Source: Shinella sp. SUS2 (GTDB taxonomy: Bacteria > Pseudomonadota > Alphaproteobacteria > Rhizobiales > Rhizobiaceae). From it: 64,000 nt of DNA. The notes below the pieces were generated by a model. That model was not told the DNA's origin, did no database searches, and saw only the letters and a program-made list of their open reading frames with translations. Each line of letters begins with the position of its first letter. The first letter of the stretch is position 1. The translations under genes and the position numbers were made by a program. Positions 36,968 through 46,865 of this stretch are shown here, one piece after another. The stretch covers positions 62,001-126,000 of the forward strand of contig NZ_KQ410725.1 of the NCBI RefSeq assembly GCF_001262505.1. The letters run 5' to 3'.

Positions 36968-38333
36968 CGCGATAGCTCGGCTGGTACATGGTCACCAGCT
37001 CCTCCGACGCCGTCGGATGCACTGCCATGGTGCGGTCAAAATCGTCCTTGGTGACGCCGGCCTTCAGCGAGATGCCGAGCAGCTGCGCCATCTCGCCGGC
37101 CTCATGGCCGAGAATGTGCGCGCCGACGACCTTGCGATCGGCCGCATTGACGACGAGCTTCATGATCGTCTTTTCCTGCCGGCCGGAGAGCGTCGCCTTC
37201 ATCGGGCGGAACTCGGCGCGGTAGACCTCCAGCTCGTCGAAGGTCTTTGCCGCCGCCTCTTCGCTGAGGCCGACAGTGCCGATCTCCGGCTGGGAGAAGA
37301 CCGCGGTGGCGATGAGGTCGTGGTCCGGCGAAACCGGATTGCCGCGGAACTCCGTCTCGATGAAGCACATCGCCTCATGGATCGCGACAGGGGTGAGCTG
37401 CACGCGGTCGGTGACGTCGCCGAGCGCGAAAATGCCGGGCACGTTGGTGCGGGAATGGGCATCGACGATGATCGCCCCCCGCTCGTCCGTCGCAACGCCG
37501 GCCGTGTCCAGGCCGAGGCTGCCGGTGTTCGGCGCGCGGCCGAGCGCCAGCATCACCTGATCGACGGCAAGCGTCTCGCCCGTCTTGGTGGTGACGGTGC
37601 GCCCGCCACCCTCGGCTTCGCTCACACGGTTGATGATGTCCTCGCAGAGGATGCGGATCCCCTTGGCGACCATCGCCGCCTGCACGCCCTGGCGCATGTC
37701 CTGGTCGAAACGCGACAGGATCTGCTTGCCGCGGTAGATCAGCGTCGTCTCGACACCGAGGCCATGGAAGATGTTGGCGAATTCGACGGCGATGTAGCCG
37801 CCGCCGGCGATCAGGATGGATTTCGGCAGTTCCGGCAGGTCGAACGCCTCGTTGGAACTGATGCAGAGCGCATGGCCGGGCAGGTCGGCATGCGGCGTCG
37901 GATGGCCGCCGACCGCGATGAGGATGCGCTCGGCCGTCACCAGCTCGTCCGTCGCCGTCAGGCGCACGGTGTTCGGCCCGACGAGCACGGCGCGGCTCGC
38001 AAGAATTGTCGCACCCGCATTGTCGAGGCCCTTGCGGTAGAGCCCTTCCAGACGGGTGATCTCCTTCTCCTTGGCTGCAACGAGCGCCTGCCAGTCGAAA
38101 CGGGTCTCCCCGACCTGCCAGCCGAAGCCGGCGGCATCCTCGAAATGTTCAGGAAACTGCGAGGCGTAGACATAGAGCTTCTTGGGCACGCAGCCGCGGA
38201 TGACGCAGGTGCCGCCGAAACGGAACTCCTCGGCGATAGCCACCTTCTTGCCCATGCCGGCGGCAAGGCGTGCGCTGCGCACGCCGCCGGAGCCTCCACC
38301 GATGACGAAGAGGTCGTAGTCGAATGTCGGCAT
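36945..38333 (-). CDS. gor: Glutathione-disulfide reductase
   Basis: A 462-residue flavoprotein disulfide reductase. FAD binding is at GGGSGGVRSAR; the redox pair is Cys43 and Cys48 in GGTCVIRGCVPKK; the NADPH domain has IAGGGYIAVEFANIF; the second FAD motif is GIFALGDVT; the C-terminal catalytic pair is His and Glu in HPTASEE. The CVIRGCVPKK form and IYRG after the nucleotide motif are typical of glutathione rather than lipoamide or mercuric reductases. It reduces GSSG with NADPH. AGGAGA precedes the ATG. Its end overlaps the LysR gene by 23 bases. Confidence 0.96.
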   Translation of the reverse strand: MPTFDYDLFVIGGGSGGVRSARLAAGMGKKVAIAEEFRFGGTCVIRGCVPKKLYVYASQFPEHFEDAAGFGWQVGETRFDWQALVAAKEKEITRLEGLYRKGLDNAGATILASRAVLVGPNTVRLTATDELVTAERILIAVGGHPTPHADLPGHALCISSNEAFDLPELPKSILIAGGGYIAVEFANIFHGLGVETTLIYRGKQILSRFDQDMRQGVQAAMVAKGIRILCEDIINRVSEAEGGGRTVTTKTGETLAVDQVMLALGRAPNTGSLGLDTAGVATDERGAIIVDAHSRTNVPGIFALGDVTDRVQLTPVAIHEAMCFIETEFRGNPVSPDHDLIATAVFSQPEIGTVGLSEEAAAKTFDELEVYRAEFRPMKATLSGRQEKTIMKLVVNAADRKVVGAHILGHEAGEMAQLLGISLKAGVTKDDFDRTMAVHPTASEELVTMYQPSYRVRNGQRL

Positions 38334-38596
38334 GGTGATCTCCTGCGGGCAAGCCTGGCCGGACGGCCGTCTGATGGGGGCCGACGGTGCGAATCCGCCG
38401 TCGGGCGCTACACATATAGGAACAGCAGGGCCAAAAGGAAAAGACCACGCCGCCGCAGCCCGGCGTTGCAGGCACTTCCTCCCCTTCACGTCTTCGCGAG
38501 ATCCGCCCAAAAATGGGTAGGACGACGGCGGCAATTCCCGTTTACGTCCGCCCGCATGCACTCTAAGAATTGCACGCTCGATTGTGGGCTAACCGG

Positions 38597-38941
38597 ATGA
38601 CAAATATGCACAAATTCAAACATTTCACAGCAGCCGCCGCAGCACTCGTCATGCTTGCAGGCCCGGCCGCCGCGGAAGACCTCGTCTTCAAGCTCAAGAA
38701 CGGCACCGGCTCGGTGCTGACCCGCTTCCACACCTCCCCGGTCGGCGTCGACAAGTGGGAAGAGGATGTTTTCGGCGAGCAGGTCCTGAACCCCGGCGAA
38801 ACGATCGAGATCACCATCGCGGACGGCCGCAGCGTCTGCGAATACGACATGCGCTTCGAGTTCACGGAAGATTCCGACCTCGACACGACCACCGATACGC
38901 AGAACCTCTGCGAGCTCGGCGAATACACGATCCACGAATGA
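38597..38941 (+). CDS. Small conserved secreted protein of unknown function
   Basis: A 114-residue protein with a signal peptide (HKFKHFTAAAAALVMLAGPAAAE, cleavage near AAA-ED). The mature part has DLVFKLKNGTGSVLTRFHTSP, VGVDKWEEDVFGEQVLNPGETIEI, and two Cys (SVCEYDMRF and NLCELGEYTIHE) that could form a disulfide. Similar proteins are common in rhizobia and I recall some carrying a mistaken argininosuccinate lyase label; nothing here suggests an enzyme. Two ATG codons, 38597 and 38606, are possible; neither has a strong ribosome binding site. Confidence 0.75.
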   Translation: MTNMHKFKHFTAAAAALVMLAGPAAAEDLVFKLKNGTGSVLTRFHTSPVGVDKWEEDVFGEQVLNPGETIEITIADGRSVCEYDMRFEFTEDSDLDTTTDTQNLCELGEYTIHE

Positions 38942-38983
38942 GCCCGCCCGGGATCGCCGCGCATTACGGCGGTCCCGCACGTT

Positions 38984-39850
38984 TCAGGCCATGACAGTGC
39001 CGCGCTCGACGGCCGCCTGAAAAGCCTCGGAAATCGCCGAAAACTTGAGCGCCTGCCAGCGCCGGTATTCCAGGACGAGATCCGGTGAGACCCAGCAGTC
39101 GCCGCGATTGCCGGCAAGCGCCCAGCCGATCAGCCCCTCGTCCCGCGCCCTGGCCAGGATGCGTGCCGTGTGGCTCTGCGAGATCAGGTAGCGCGCGGCA
39201 ATGCCGCTCGACGTCACCGGACCGATCCAGACCCGTGTTTCCGTCAGGTGCCACGGCGCCCGCGCCGCGATGTCGTGCAGGATGTTGCTGCCCGCTTCCG
39301 CCCGGGTGAACAGGCCGACGGCATTCGGCGGGCGACACCAGCCCTGCGCGGAAAGCAGCAGGCGCGCCATGCGCGTCTGTGCAGGAAGGATGAGGTCCGG
39401 CGCCACCCGCAGACGCTCCGCACGCCCCGCGCCGTCCATGCGGTCGAGCGCTTCCAGATGGGTGCAGTACCAGCGGCGGATCAGGTCTTCCGTATGCGCC
39501 CGCGCAACGAAAACCCGCTGCCGGCGGTCGCTGTTCGCAAGCGGCTCGACGAGACCGTACTGCCGCATCTCGGCCAGGAAGGCGAGAACGGTATTGCGGC
39601 TGGCGATCGGCGTATTGGCAAGGAAGCGCAGGAGATTGCTGGGCGAGATCGGCGGGCGCGCCGGATCGAGACGATGCTCGAAGTGCAGCGCCAGCGTCGC
39701 CTGGCTGAGAAGCCATTTTTGCAGGTCCGCCAGATAGCGCACCTCGCGGGGAATCTCGCGATGCGTGGCCAGAAGCTCGGCGGCGGAAAAAACGAGACAG
39801 TCCTGGAACCGACTGTCCGCAAGAAGACGGTCGACGCTATAGACTATCAT
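38984..39850 (-). CDS. Putative DNA-binding protein with two winged-helix-like segments
   Basis: I do not recognise this 288-residue protein. Two segments look like helix-turn-helix units: SPSNLLRFLANTPIASRN followed by TVLAFLAEMRQYGLVEPL, and ARYLISQSHTARILARARDEGLIGW near the end. Each is followed by a short basic hairpin (DRRQRVFVAR and GNRGDCWVS). There is no membrane segment or signal peptide. The start is open: ATG 39850 and GTG 39892 lie in frame and neither has a good ribosome binding site. It follows the rpiA operon terminator on the same strand. Confidence 0.65.
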   Translation of the reverse strand: MIVYSVDRLLADSRFQDCLVFSAAELLATHREIPREVRYLADLQKWLLSQATLALHFEHRLDPARPPISPSNLLRFLANTPIASRNTVLAFLAEMRQYGLVEPLANSDRRQRVFVARAHTEDLIRRWYCTHLEALDRMDGAGRAERLRVAPDLILPAQTRMARLLLSAQGWCRPPNAVGLFTRAEAGSNILHDIAARAPWHLTETRVWIGPVTSSGIAARYLISQSHTARILARARDEGLIGWALAGNRGDCWVSPDLVLEYRRWQALKFSAISEAFQAAVERGTVMA

Positions 39851-39914
39851 CTGGTCGGGAACGCGATCGGCGAAAGATCGCTCTGGCAGCACGGGCGACA
39901 GGGCGGCATAACGG

Positions 39915-39936
39915 AAAAGGGCGGCTCGCGCCGCCC
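39915..39936 (-). terminator. Terminator of the rpiA - DUF2059 operon
   Basis: Read on the minus strand: GGGCGGC-GCGA-GCCGCCC followed by TTTTCC, 14 bases after the DUF2059 stop codon. Confidence 0.75.
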
Positions 39937-39949
39937 CTTCATCATTCGG

Positions 39950-40492
39950 TTACTGCTGCGGCTGCGCTTCGCCGCCCTCGGCCGACGCTGCGGCGCCGAG
40001 GATCGGGTTCAGCTTCTTGGCGCTTTCGGCACGCAGGTCGCGGTCGACGCCGACAGCCCAGATCTCGGCGGCCTTCATGACTTCGCGCGTGGCGATCGGG
40101 CCGTCCGACAGCAGCTTCTTGCCGACCGGCGAGCTGTAGAAGTCAGCGATCGACTTCAGCTCTTCCTGGGTGAAGGTCTTGGCGTAGATCGTCGCGGCTT
40201 CCTTCTCGAGGTCGGCGCGGCGCGGGGCGAGCGCCAGAGCCTGCTCGTCGACGGTGGCGTTGATTTCCGTCTCATGGTTCGGCGAGGCCTGGACGAGCGT
40301 CGCCTTGATGCGAACGGCAAGACCCGGCAGGATGTTGTCGAAACCGTTCGTGGCACCGATCGCGTCGATGGCGGCGCGGGCAGCCTTGACCTGCTCATCG
40401 GTGACGTCCTGCGCCTTGGTGGCGCCGGCAAGCGCTGCCGATACGATGAGGGTCGCCGCGAGGGTCCGGCCGAAACCAGCAAATTTGATCAT
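39950..40492 (-). CDS. DUF2059 secreted protein
   Basis: A 180-residue protein with a signal peptide (GFGRTLAATLIVSAALAGATKAQ). The DUF2059 domain has AATIYAKTFTQEELKSIADFYSSPVGKKLL, in which the FYxSPxGxK motif is diagnostic. The tail is Ala/Glu/Gln-rich. Function is unknown. It lies 18 bases after rpiA on the same strand, an arrangement I believe is common in rhizobia, so the two are probably co-transcribed. Confidence 0.9.
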   Translation of the reverse strand: MIKFAGFGRTLAATLIVSAALAGATKAQDVTDEQVKAARAAIDAIGATNGFDNILPGLAVRIKATLVQASPNHETEINATVDEQALALAPRRADLEKEAATIYAKTFTQEELKSIADFYSSPVGKKLLSDGPIATREVMKAAEIWAVGVDRDLRAESAKKLNPILGAAASAEGGEAQPQQ

Positions 40493-40510
40493 GTCGGTCT
40501 GTGCTCCTGT

Positions 40511-41209
40511 CTAGTCTTTTGCCGTCAGCGTGCGCGCACCCGCGGGTCCCGCGATGATGGCCAGCGACGCCATGTTGATGAAGAGTCCGTGTTCGACGAC
40601 ACCGGGAATGTCATTGAGGTTGCTTGCGAGCGCATCTGCATCAGGAATGCGGCCAAAAGATGCGTCGAGAATGTAGTGTCCACCGTCCGTCATGAACGTG
40701 CCGTCGCCCGAGGCGCGCAGCGCGATTCCCCCGGAAAGCCCAAGGCGGGCCGCCGTCTTCTCGATGGCGATGCGGGTGGCGGTGAGACCGAAGGGATTGA
40801 CTTCGATCGGCAGCTTGAAGGCGCCGAGCGTCTCCACGACCTTGGTCTCGTCGGCAATGACGATCATGCGCGTCGAGGCGCTGGCGACGATCTTCTCGCG
40901 CAGCAGCGCGCCGCCGCCGCCCTTGATGAGGCGCAGCTTGCCGTCGACTTCGTCGGCGCCGTCGATGGTGAGGTCGAGTTCCGGCAGTTCGTCGAGCGAC
41001 TTCAGCGGCACGCCGAGCTCGACGCAGAGCCGCGCCGTGCGCTCGGAGGTGGGCACGCCCTCGACCTTCAGGCCGCCGGCGACCTTTTCCGCCAGGAGCC
41101 GCACGAACTCCTCGGCGGTCGATCCGGTGCCGATACCGAGGCGCATGCCGTCCTCTACATGGGTGAGCGCGACCTCTGCGGCCTTGATCTTCATTTCCCG
41201 GGCGTCCAT
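40511..41209 (-). CDS. rpiA: Ribose-5-phosphate isomerase A
   Basis: A 232-residue enzyme of the pentose phosphate pathway interconverting ribose and ribulose 5-phosphate. Motifs are GIGTGST (residues 25-31), DGADEVD (83-89) with the catalytic acid, [11 protein letters not shown] (96-106, catalytic Glu105) and [22 protein letters not shown] eight bases upstream fixes the start at 41209. It is the first gene of the rpiA - DUF2059 operon. Confidence 0.97.
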   Translation of the reverse strand: MDAREMKIKAAEVALTHVEDGMRLGIGTGSTAEEFVRLLAEKVAGGLKVEGVPTSERTARLCVELGVPLKSLDELPELDLTIDGADEVDGKLRLIKGGGGALLREKIVASASTRMIVIADETKVVETLGAFKLPIEVNPFGLTATRIAIEKTAARLGLSGGIALRASGDGTFMTDGGHYILDASFGRIPDADALASNLNDIPGVVEHGLFINMASLAIIAGPAGARTLTAKD

Positions 41210-41410
41210 GCCCAAAACTCCTTGAATGGTCGTCGGCCGGCGCCGAAGCGGCCGGATTTCCGGTGAGACACTTACACGCCCCCGCCGGCAAACGAAAGCC
41301 AAAAACGCCGCCCGTCCCATGCCGGCCAAGGCGGAGAAGGCGATTGCAAATGCCGGCGCCATCGCATACCGGAAGGGCCTGCCTGCGTCCTCCCCATACA
41401 AGGTTTCCCC

Positions 41411-42085
41411 ATGTCTGCTTCTCTCGTAGTCTTCGATCTCGACGGTACGCTCATCGACACGGCGCACGATCTCGTGGCAAGCCTCAACCACACGATCGGC
41501 CTCGAGGGCCTCGAGCCCGTCGGTTACGGCGACCTTACCTATCTCGTCGGCCACGGCGGCCAGGTGATGATCAAGCGCGCCTTCGCGCTGCGCGGACGCG
41601 ACATTTCCGAGGAGGAGCTGCAGCGCATGCTCGCCGCCTTCGTCGAGCACTATTCCGGCGCGATGCCCGGCGTTTCCGTGCCCTATCCGGGCCTTCTCGA
41701 CGCCATGGACCGCCTTGCCGACGCCGGCCACCGCCTTGCCGTCTGCACCAACAAGCTGGAAGGCCTCGCCCGCCGCCTGCTCGACGGCCTCGCCCTCACC
41801 CCGCGTTTTGCCGCGATCACCGGCGGAGACACCTTCGCGGTGCGCAAGCCCCACGCCGAGCACCTGCTCGGCACCGTCCGCCTTGCCGAGGCCGATCCGA
41901 AGCGCACGGTGATGATCGGCGACAGCCTCAACGACATGCTCGTCGCCCGCAATGCCGGCGTGCCCTCCATCGGCGTGCCCTTCGGCTACTCGGACGTACC
42001 CGTCGCCGACCTTGAACCGAGTCATGTCATCACCCATTTCAACGAACTGACACCCGACCTCGTCGAGCGGCTCATCGCCCGCTGA
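41411..42085 (+). CDS. gph: Phosphoglycolate phosphatase, HAD superfamily
   Basis: A 224-residue HAD hydrolase. Motif I is DLDGT (nucleophile Asp9, acid Asp11), motif II is VCTNK, the motif III Lys is in [10 protein letters not shown] and motif IV is GDSLND. The cap region (residues about 20-80) is the small alpha-helical type of Gph. It removes 2-phosphoglycolate, formed by DNA repair or RubisCO oxygenation. HAD phosphatases are promiscuous, so the name is the best family match. It is divergent from rpiA and is followed after 17 bases by an aminoglycoside phosphotransferase-like gene. Confidence 0.88.
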   Translation: MSASLVVFDLDGTLIDTAHDLVASLNHTIGLEGLEPVGYGDLTYLVGHGGQVMIKRAFALRGRDISEEELQRMLAAFVEHYSGAMPGVSVPYPGLLDAMDRLADAGHRLAVCTNKLEGLARRLLDGLALTPRFAAITGGDTFAVRKPHAEHLLGTVRLAEADPKRTVMIGDSLNDMLVARNAGVPSIGVPFGYSDVPVADLEPSHVITHFNELTPDLVERLIAR

Positions 42086-42102
42086 TATCCCGGAGGAAAG
42101 CC

Positions 42103-42903
42103 TTGGACTGGACGGAAACACTCTTGAACCTCCAGTCCGGCTGGACTCCCGTCCATCAGGGCGAATCCGGCGACCGGGTTTTCCGCAGCCCGGATGGCCG
42201 CAGCTACGCCAAGCTGGCAACCGGCAACCGTGCGCCGGAGCTTGCCGGCGAACGGGACCGTCTCGGCTGGCTCGCCGGCCGGGGCATCGCCTGTCCCTTG
42301 CTGGAGGACTGGCGGGAGAACGAACACGGCGCCTGCCTGGTGATGAGCGCCGTGTCCGGCGTTCCCGCCGTCACGCTTACGGGCGACGACCTTCTGAAGG
42401 CATGGCCGTCGATGGCCGAACAGCTTGCGGCCATGCACGCCCTTCCCGTCGCGGATTGCCCCTTCGAAAAGAACCTTTCCGGCATGTTCGCCCGCGCCGC
42501 CGACGTGGTGGCGCGAGATGCCGTCAATCCGGACTTCCTGCCCGACGAGGATCAAGGCCAGCCGGGCAGCGTGCTCCTCGCCCGTGTCGAGGCAGACCTG
42601 CCGCAGCGGCTCGCGCAGGAAAAAACGGACCGTGTCGTCTGCCACGGCGACCCCTGCCTGCCGAATTTCATGGTGGACCCGCACACACTGCGTTGCACGG
42701 GCCTGATCGATCTCGGCCGGCTCGGCACGGCGGATCGTTATGCTGATCTCACGCTGATGCTCGCCAACGCTTCGGAAAATTGGGCAACGCAAGCACAGGC
42801 GGCACAGGCCTTCGACACACTGTTCTCCGCCCTAAAGATCGAGGCGCCCGATGAGGGGCGCCTCGCATTCTATCTCAGGCTGGATCCGCTGACCTGGGGT
42901 TGA
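42103..42903 (+). CDS. Aminoglycoside 3''-phosphotransferase, APH(3'')-Ib/StrA-like
   Basis: A 266-residue kinase. Catalytic marks are Lys37 (YAKLA), HGDPCLPN (His181, Asp183, Asn188) and LIDLGRLG (Asp203). Beyond these it shares long stretches with the streptomycin kinase StrA as I remember it: GESGD near residue 20, [47 protein letters not shown] and the last residues [12 protein letters not shown]. Length is also the same. So it is likely a streptomycin 3''-kinase or its chromosomal relative. The TTG start has CGGAGGAAAG six bases upstream. It forms an apparent operon with gph; no mobile element is nearby and base composition matches the neighbourhood. Confidence 0.88.
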   Translation: MDWTETLLNLQSGWTPVHQGESGDRVFRSPDGRSYAKLATGNRAPELAGERDRLGWLAGRGIACPLLEDWRENEHGACLVMSAVSGVPAVTLTGDDLLKAWPSMAEQLAAMHALPVADCPFEKNLSGMFARAADVVARDAVNPDFLPDEDQGQPGSVLLARVEADLPQRLAQEKTDRVVCHGDPCLPNFMVDPHTLRCTGLIDLGRLGTADRYADLTLMLANASENWATQAQAAQAFDTLFSALKIEAPDEGRLAFYLRLDPLTWG

Positions 42904-44778
42904 TCAGCTTTCCCCCTGCCGCGCCTTCTGCGTGGCGGCGAAGGCCTTGCGCATGTAGCCGTCACGGTCATAGACATCGTCGAAATACTCGACCACGCCG
43001 TCCTTGTTCGGCCAGGCGGTGAAGTAGGCGATGTAGATCGGAATGTCGGCCTTGACGTTCAGCGCCTTGTTCTTGCCACCGGCGATTTCCTTGCCGACGT
43101 CTTCCTCGCTGACACCAAGCACCGCGGCGGCCATCTTGCGCGGCTCGGCAAGACGCACGCAGCCGTGGCTCAGCGCCCGCATGTCCTTCTTGAAGAAGCT
43201 CTTCGACGGTGTGTCGTGCATGTAGATGGCGTGGCTGTTCGGGAACAGGATCTTCAGTTCGCCCAGCGCATTGTCGCCGCTCGGCGGCTGGCGGACGGAG
43301 ACGCCCGCGGTCGAGCCGTACCAGTTGACCGACGACGAGGCGACCGCGCGGCCGCCGACAGCGACCTCATAGCCCATGCGGTCGAGATAGGACGGATCGT
43401 TCCGGAGCTTCGGCAGCATCTCGTTGATGATGATCGACTGCGGCACGCCCCAATAGGGGTTCACCTCGACGGTCTGCACCTTGTCCTCGAAGAAATAGGT
43501 CTGGTTCGACTTGGAGCCGACGACCGTGCGCATCGAGAACTTTTCCGCGCCGTCCTCGTAGTAGTAGACTTGGAAGGCCGGCTGGTTGATGAAGACGTGG
43601 CGCGCGCCGAGATCGACCGGCAGCCAGCGCGCCTGTTCCAGCGCCACTTCGAGCTTGGCGACCTTGTCAGCGACCGAATCGCCGCCGACGAGCTTGCGGA
43701 TCGACGCCTTGCCGACGACGCCATCCGGCTTCAGCCCGTTCTCCTTCTGAAAGGCTTCGACGAGCGCGACCAGCTCGGGCGTGTAGTCCGGCGTGTCCTT
43801 GTAGTTGGCGATGGCGAGCGAATGGTCGGTCTTCAGTGCATCCGAACCGTGCCTGACGACACCCTTGACGATGTTCGCAAGTTCCGGATTGCTCTGGCCC
43901 GGCTTCAGCACGGTGCCTTCGGCGATGACGACACGGTCCTCGCCGGAGGTATCCGCCTTCAACTTTGCAAGCTCGGCCTTCAGCGCCCGGAAATCGGCGC
44001 TCGCCGGCGAACGGCTTTCGAGATAGCCCTTGACGTTGCTGCTCATCGCCACGTTCTTCAGCGCCGCGACGAGGTTGACGTCCTTGCGCTTGAAATCGTG
44101 GTAGCCGGAGATCTTGTTCGGATCGATGCGGCCGCGCACGGCGTCCTGCACATAGGCGGCGACGGCCGCGGAAAGACCGACCTCGAAGGCCGCAAGCTCG
44201 CTGTAGCGCGCATTCATGTCGACGCTGTCAAAGCTTTCGGCCGGAATCTTGACCGCATAGTCCCAGGGATCGAGGCCGACGGCGGCCGCATCGGCCAGCA
44301 CCGCGATGGCTGTCTTCGCCTTGTCGTTGATGCCGGTGCCGTCGATCCAGACGAATTTCTTCTGCGTGCCGTAGAACGTCTCGACCGCCTTGGCGGCATC
44401 CGGTGTCGCACGCACATTGATGGTGGAGAAGGCGGCGCGCACACCGGCATCGCCGGCCGGCGCGATATCGGCCGAAATGGAGCTGGTGACGACCGGGTCG
44501 GCCAGCTTGTCAACCGCGACACGCCTCAGGGCATCAGCCTTGTAGGTGTAGTAGCGCGGGCCGGTAACGCGCGGAAGCGGCTTGGCTTCCTGCTTCACCT
44601 CGGCGCCAGGCAGCGCCAGGCCGGTCGTGACGCCGGGGAGCGGCTCGGACTTCTGCTTCTTCTTGCCGTTCAGCCATTCCATGACGGTCAGGGCGTTGGC
44701 GGGTGTCGCATGGAGCGAAACAGTGGCGCAGGAAAGAGCCAGCGTGGCGGCCAGCACGGCAGTCTTGGTAAGCTTCAT
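42904..44778 (-). CDS. Secreted L,D-transpeptidase (YcbB/LdtD-like, YkuD domain)
   Basis: A 624-residue protein with a signal peptide (KLTKTAVLAATLALSCATVSLHATPANA). A helical scaffold domain is followed by a peptidoglycan-binding-like domain (VALVEAFQKENGLKPDGVVGKASIRKL) and the YkuD catalytic domain, ending in SHGCVRL with His538 and nucleophile Cys540. It forms 3-3 crosslinks in peptidoglycan; Rhizobiales walls are rich in these and L,D-transpeptidases work at the growth pole. The stop codon abuts that of the convergent aph-like gene with no base between. The start at 44778 is chosen for GGAA and the signal peptide. Confidence 0.93.
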   Translation of the reverse strand: MKLTKTAVLAATLALSCATVSLHATPANALTVMEWLNGKKKQKSEPLPGVTTGLALPGAEVKQEAKPLPRVTGPRYYTYKADALRRVAVDKLADPVVTSSISADIAPAGDAGVRAAFSTINVRATPDAAKAVETFYGTQKKFVWIDGTGINDKAKTAIAVLADAAAVGLDPWDYAVKIPAESFDSVDMNARYSELAAFEVGLSAAVAAYVQDAVRGRIDPNKISGYHDFKRKDVNLVAALKNVAMSSNVKGYLESRSPASADFRALKAELAKLKADTSGEDRVVIAEGTVLKPGQSNPELANIVKGVVRHGSDALKTDHSLAIANYKDTPDYTPELVALVEAFQKENGLKPDGVVGKASIRKLVGGDSVADKVAKLEVALEQARWLPVDLGARHVFINQPAFQVYYYEDGAEKFSMRTVVGSKSNQTYFFEDKVQTVEVNPYWGVPQSIIINEMLPKLRNDPSYLDRMGYEVAVGGRAVASSSVNWYGSTAGVSVRQPPSGDNALGELKILFPNSHAIYMHDTPSKSFFKKDMRALSHGCVRLAEPRKMAAAVLGVSEEDVGKEIAGGKNKALNVKADIPIYIAYFTAWPNKDGVVEYFDDVYDRDGYMRKAFAATQKARQGES

Positions 44779-45307
44779 CTGTATTCCATTCCCCGAATGA
44801 ACCGTACTCACGGTCTCTGGCGGCGCCCGAACCAGCAGGCCGGTAAGTTATAGGAAAGGATGGTTGATGAAAAGGAAACGCCCCTTCCCCCAGCCCTCGC
44901 AAACCTCACGAATCCGTGACGCCAGACCCTGGCAAGCCAGACGGATGAAGCCCCGTAAAAATTTGAATTGGCGTCGATTTTTCCTGCAGGAAACACAAAT
45001 TCCGCAAAATCCGCCTTGAGAGCGCGAAAAAACAAGCGGGCGGTTGTGATGGAAAAGGCACAGCGCCGAAAGCCCCGGCCGGACCTGTCGGCGCCCCTGC
45101 GCCGGCCTAATCGATTTTAACCGAAAGTCTCGTGCGCCCCGCCAATCCGCCCCTTGCAACCCCGTCGCAGATGGGCCAGAGATTTGCGCGATTTTTTCGC
45201 GCCAGCGCGGGGCCCCGGAAGGTCCGCGCGTGCCCGGCCTGCCGCTTCCCATGCGGCGGCACCGCCGGCGGCTCACCGAAGCGCATGGGTATTTAGCGGG
45301 AAGCACA
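44779..45307. other. 529-bp divergent intergenic region, L,D-transpeptidase / fumC
   Basis: No convincing gene. It should hold both promoters and a long fumC leader. A T-rich patch lies around 44955-45000, and GCGCGA-TTTTT-TCGCGC (45186-45202) is a small hairpin about 105 bases before the fumC start. GGGAAG precedes the fumC ATG. I cannot place promoter boxes with confidence. Confidence 0.4.
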
Positions 45308-46699
45308 ATGACATCGACGCGCACGGAAACGGATACATTCGGCCCCATCGAAGTGGACAACAGCCGCTATTGGGGCGCGCAGGCCCAGCGCTCGCTCGGC
45401 AACTTCAAGATCGGCTGGGAAAAGCAGCCGCTGTCGGTCGTGCGTGCCCTCGGCATCGTCAAGCAGGCTGCCGCCCGCGCCAACATGGAACTGAACCGCC
45501 TCGACCCTGAAATCGGCAAGGCCATCACCGAGGCCGCGCAGGAAGTCATCGACGGCAAGCTCAACGATCATTTCCCGCTCGTCGTCTGGCAGACGGGTTC
45601 GGGCACCCAGTCGAACATGAACGCCAACGAGGTGATCTCCAACCGGGCGATCGAAATGCTCGGCGGCGTGATGGGCTCCAAGAAGCCGGTGCATCCGAAC
45701 GACCACGTCAACATGAGCCAGTCGTCGAACGACACCTATCCAACGGCCATGCACATCGCCTGCGCCGAGCGCATCGTGCACGACCTCCTGCCGGCGCTGA
45801 AGCACCTGCACGCCGCGCTCGAAGCCAAGGTCAAGGCCTTCGACCACATCATCAAGATCGGCCGTACGCACACACAGGATGCAACGCCCCTCACCCTCGG
45901 TCAGGAGTTCTCCGGCTATGCCGCGCAGGTCGCTTCCGCGATCAAGCGCATCGAACTGACGCTGCCGGGCCTGTGCGAACTCGCCCAGGGCGGCACCGCC
46001 GTCGGCACGGGCCTCAACGCCCCGGTCGGCTTTGCCGAAAAGGTCGCCGCGCACATCGCCGCGATCACCGGCATCGACTTCGTGACCGCACCGAACAAGT
46101 TCGAGGCGCTGGCCGCCCACGATTCCATGGTCTTCTCGCACGGCGCGATCAATGCGGCCGCCGCAGCGCTGTTCAAGATCGCCAACGACATCCGCTTCCT
46201 CGGCTCCGGCCCGCGCTCGGGCCTCGGCGAACTGGCGCTGCCGGAAAACGAACCCGGCTCCTCCATCATGCCCGGCAAGGTCAACCCGACCCAGTGCGAA
46301 GCCCTCACCCAGGTCTGCGCCCAGGTCTTCGGCAACCACGCCTCGCTCACCTTCGCCGGCAGCCAGGGCCATTTCGAGCTCAACGTCTTCAATCCGCTGA
46401 TGGCCTACAACTTCCTGCAGTCCGTCCAGCTCCTCTCGGATGCCGCGATCTCCTTCACGGACAATTGCGTCACCGGCATCGAGGCCCGCGAGGACAACAT
46501 CAAGGCGGCGCTCGACCGCTCGCTGATGCTCGTCACCGCACTCGCCCCGAAAATCGGCTACGACAACGCCGCCAAGATCGCCAAGACGGCCCACAAGAAC
46601 GGCACGACGCTGCGTGAGGAGGCCGTCGGCGGCGGTTATGTCACCAACGAAGAATTCGACGCGGTTGTGCGCCCTGAGAAGATGATTATGCCGGGTTGA
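45308..46699 (+). CDS. fumC: Fumarate hydratase, class II
   Basis: A 463-residue TCA-cycle enzyme of the fumarase/aspartase superfamily, iron-free and oxygen-stable. Motifs are [51 protein letters not shown] and the signature [13 protein letters not shown] with the catalytic Ser. TGSGTQSN and [12 protein letters not shown] distinguish fumarase from aspartase and argininosuccinate lyase. The ATG at 45308 has GGGAAG upstream; frame-open sequence further up is not family-like. A clear terminator follows. Confidence 0.97.
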   Translation: MTSTRTETDTFGPIEVDNSRYWGAQAQRSLGNFKIGWEKQPLSVVRALGIVKQAAARANMELNRLDPEIGKAITEAAQEVIDGKLNDHFPLVVWQTGSGTQSNMNANEVISNRAIEMLGGVMGSKKPVHPNDHVNMSQSSNDTYPTAMHIACAERIVHDLLPALKHLHAALEAKVKAFDHIIKIGRTHTQDATPLTLGQEFSGYAAQVASAIKRIELTLPGLCELAQGGTAVGTGLNAPVGFAEKVAAHIAAITGIDFVTAPNKFEALAAHDSMVFSHGAINAAAAALFKIANDIRFLGSGPRSGLGELALPENEPGSSIMPGKVNPTQCEALTQVCAQVFGNHASLTFAGSQGHFELNVFNPLMAYNFLQSVQLLSDAAISFTDNCVTGIEAREDNIKAALDRSLMLVTALAPKIGYDNAAKIAKTAHKNGTTLREEAVGGGYVTNEEFDAVVRPEKMIMPG

Positions 46700-46727
46700 G
46701 GCAGAATTTTCGAATATTCTACTACGG

Positions 46728-46760
46728 AGGCCGCAGATCATTGAATCTGCGGCCTTTTTT
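46728..46760 (+). terminator. Terminator of fumC
   Basis: An 11-bp perfect stem AGGCCGCAGAT / ATCTGCGGCCT, loop CATTGA, with six T residues at the end; 28 bases after the stop. Confidence 0.92.
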
Positions 46761-46865
46761 CTGACTGCTTTCCGTTGCGGCAGCTACAACCGTTAATCAT
46801 TCCCAAAGCATTTGGGTATTATTTTGCGGGATGGGAGCCAATGAAGGAAATCAGGAGCAGCCGAC

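Noticed and set aside
42103..42903. Recent acquisition of the aph-like gene on a mobile element
   Set aside because: No transposase, integrase, direct repeats or composition shift is visible; the gene is tightly packed with gph and abuts the next gene.
45186..45202. Hairpin in the fumC leader as a riboswitch
   Set aside because: It is a single 6-bp stem with no conserved aptamer elements.
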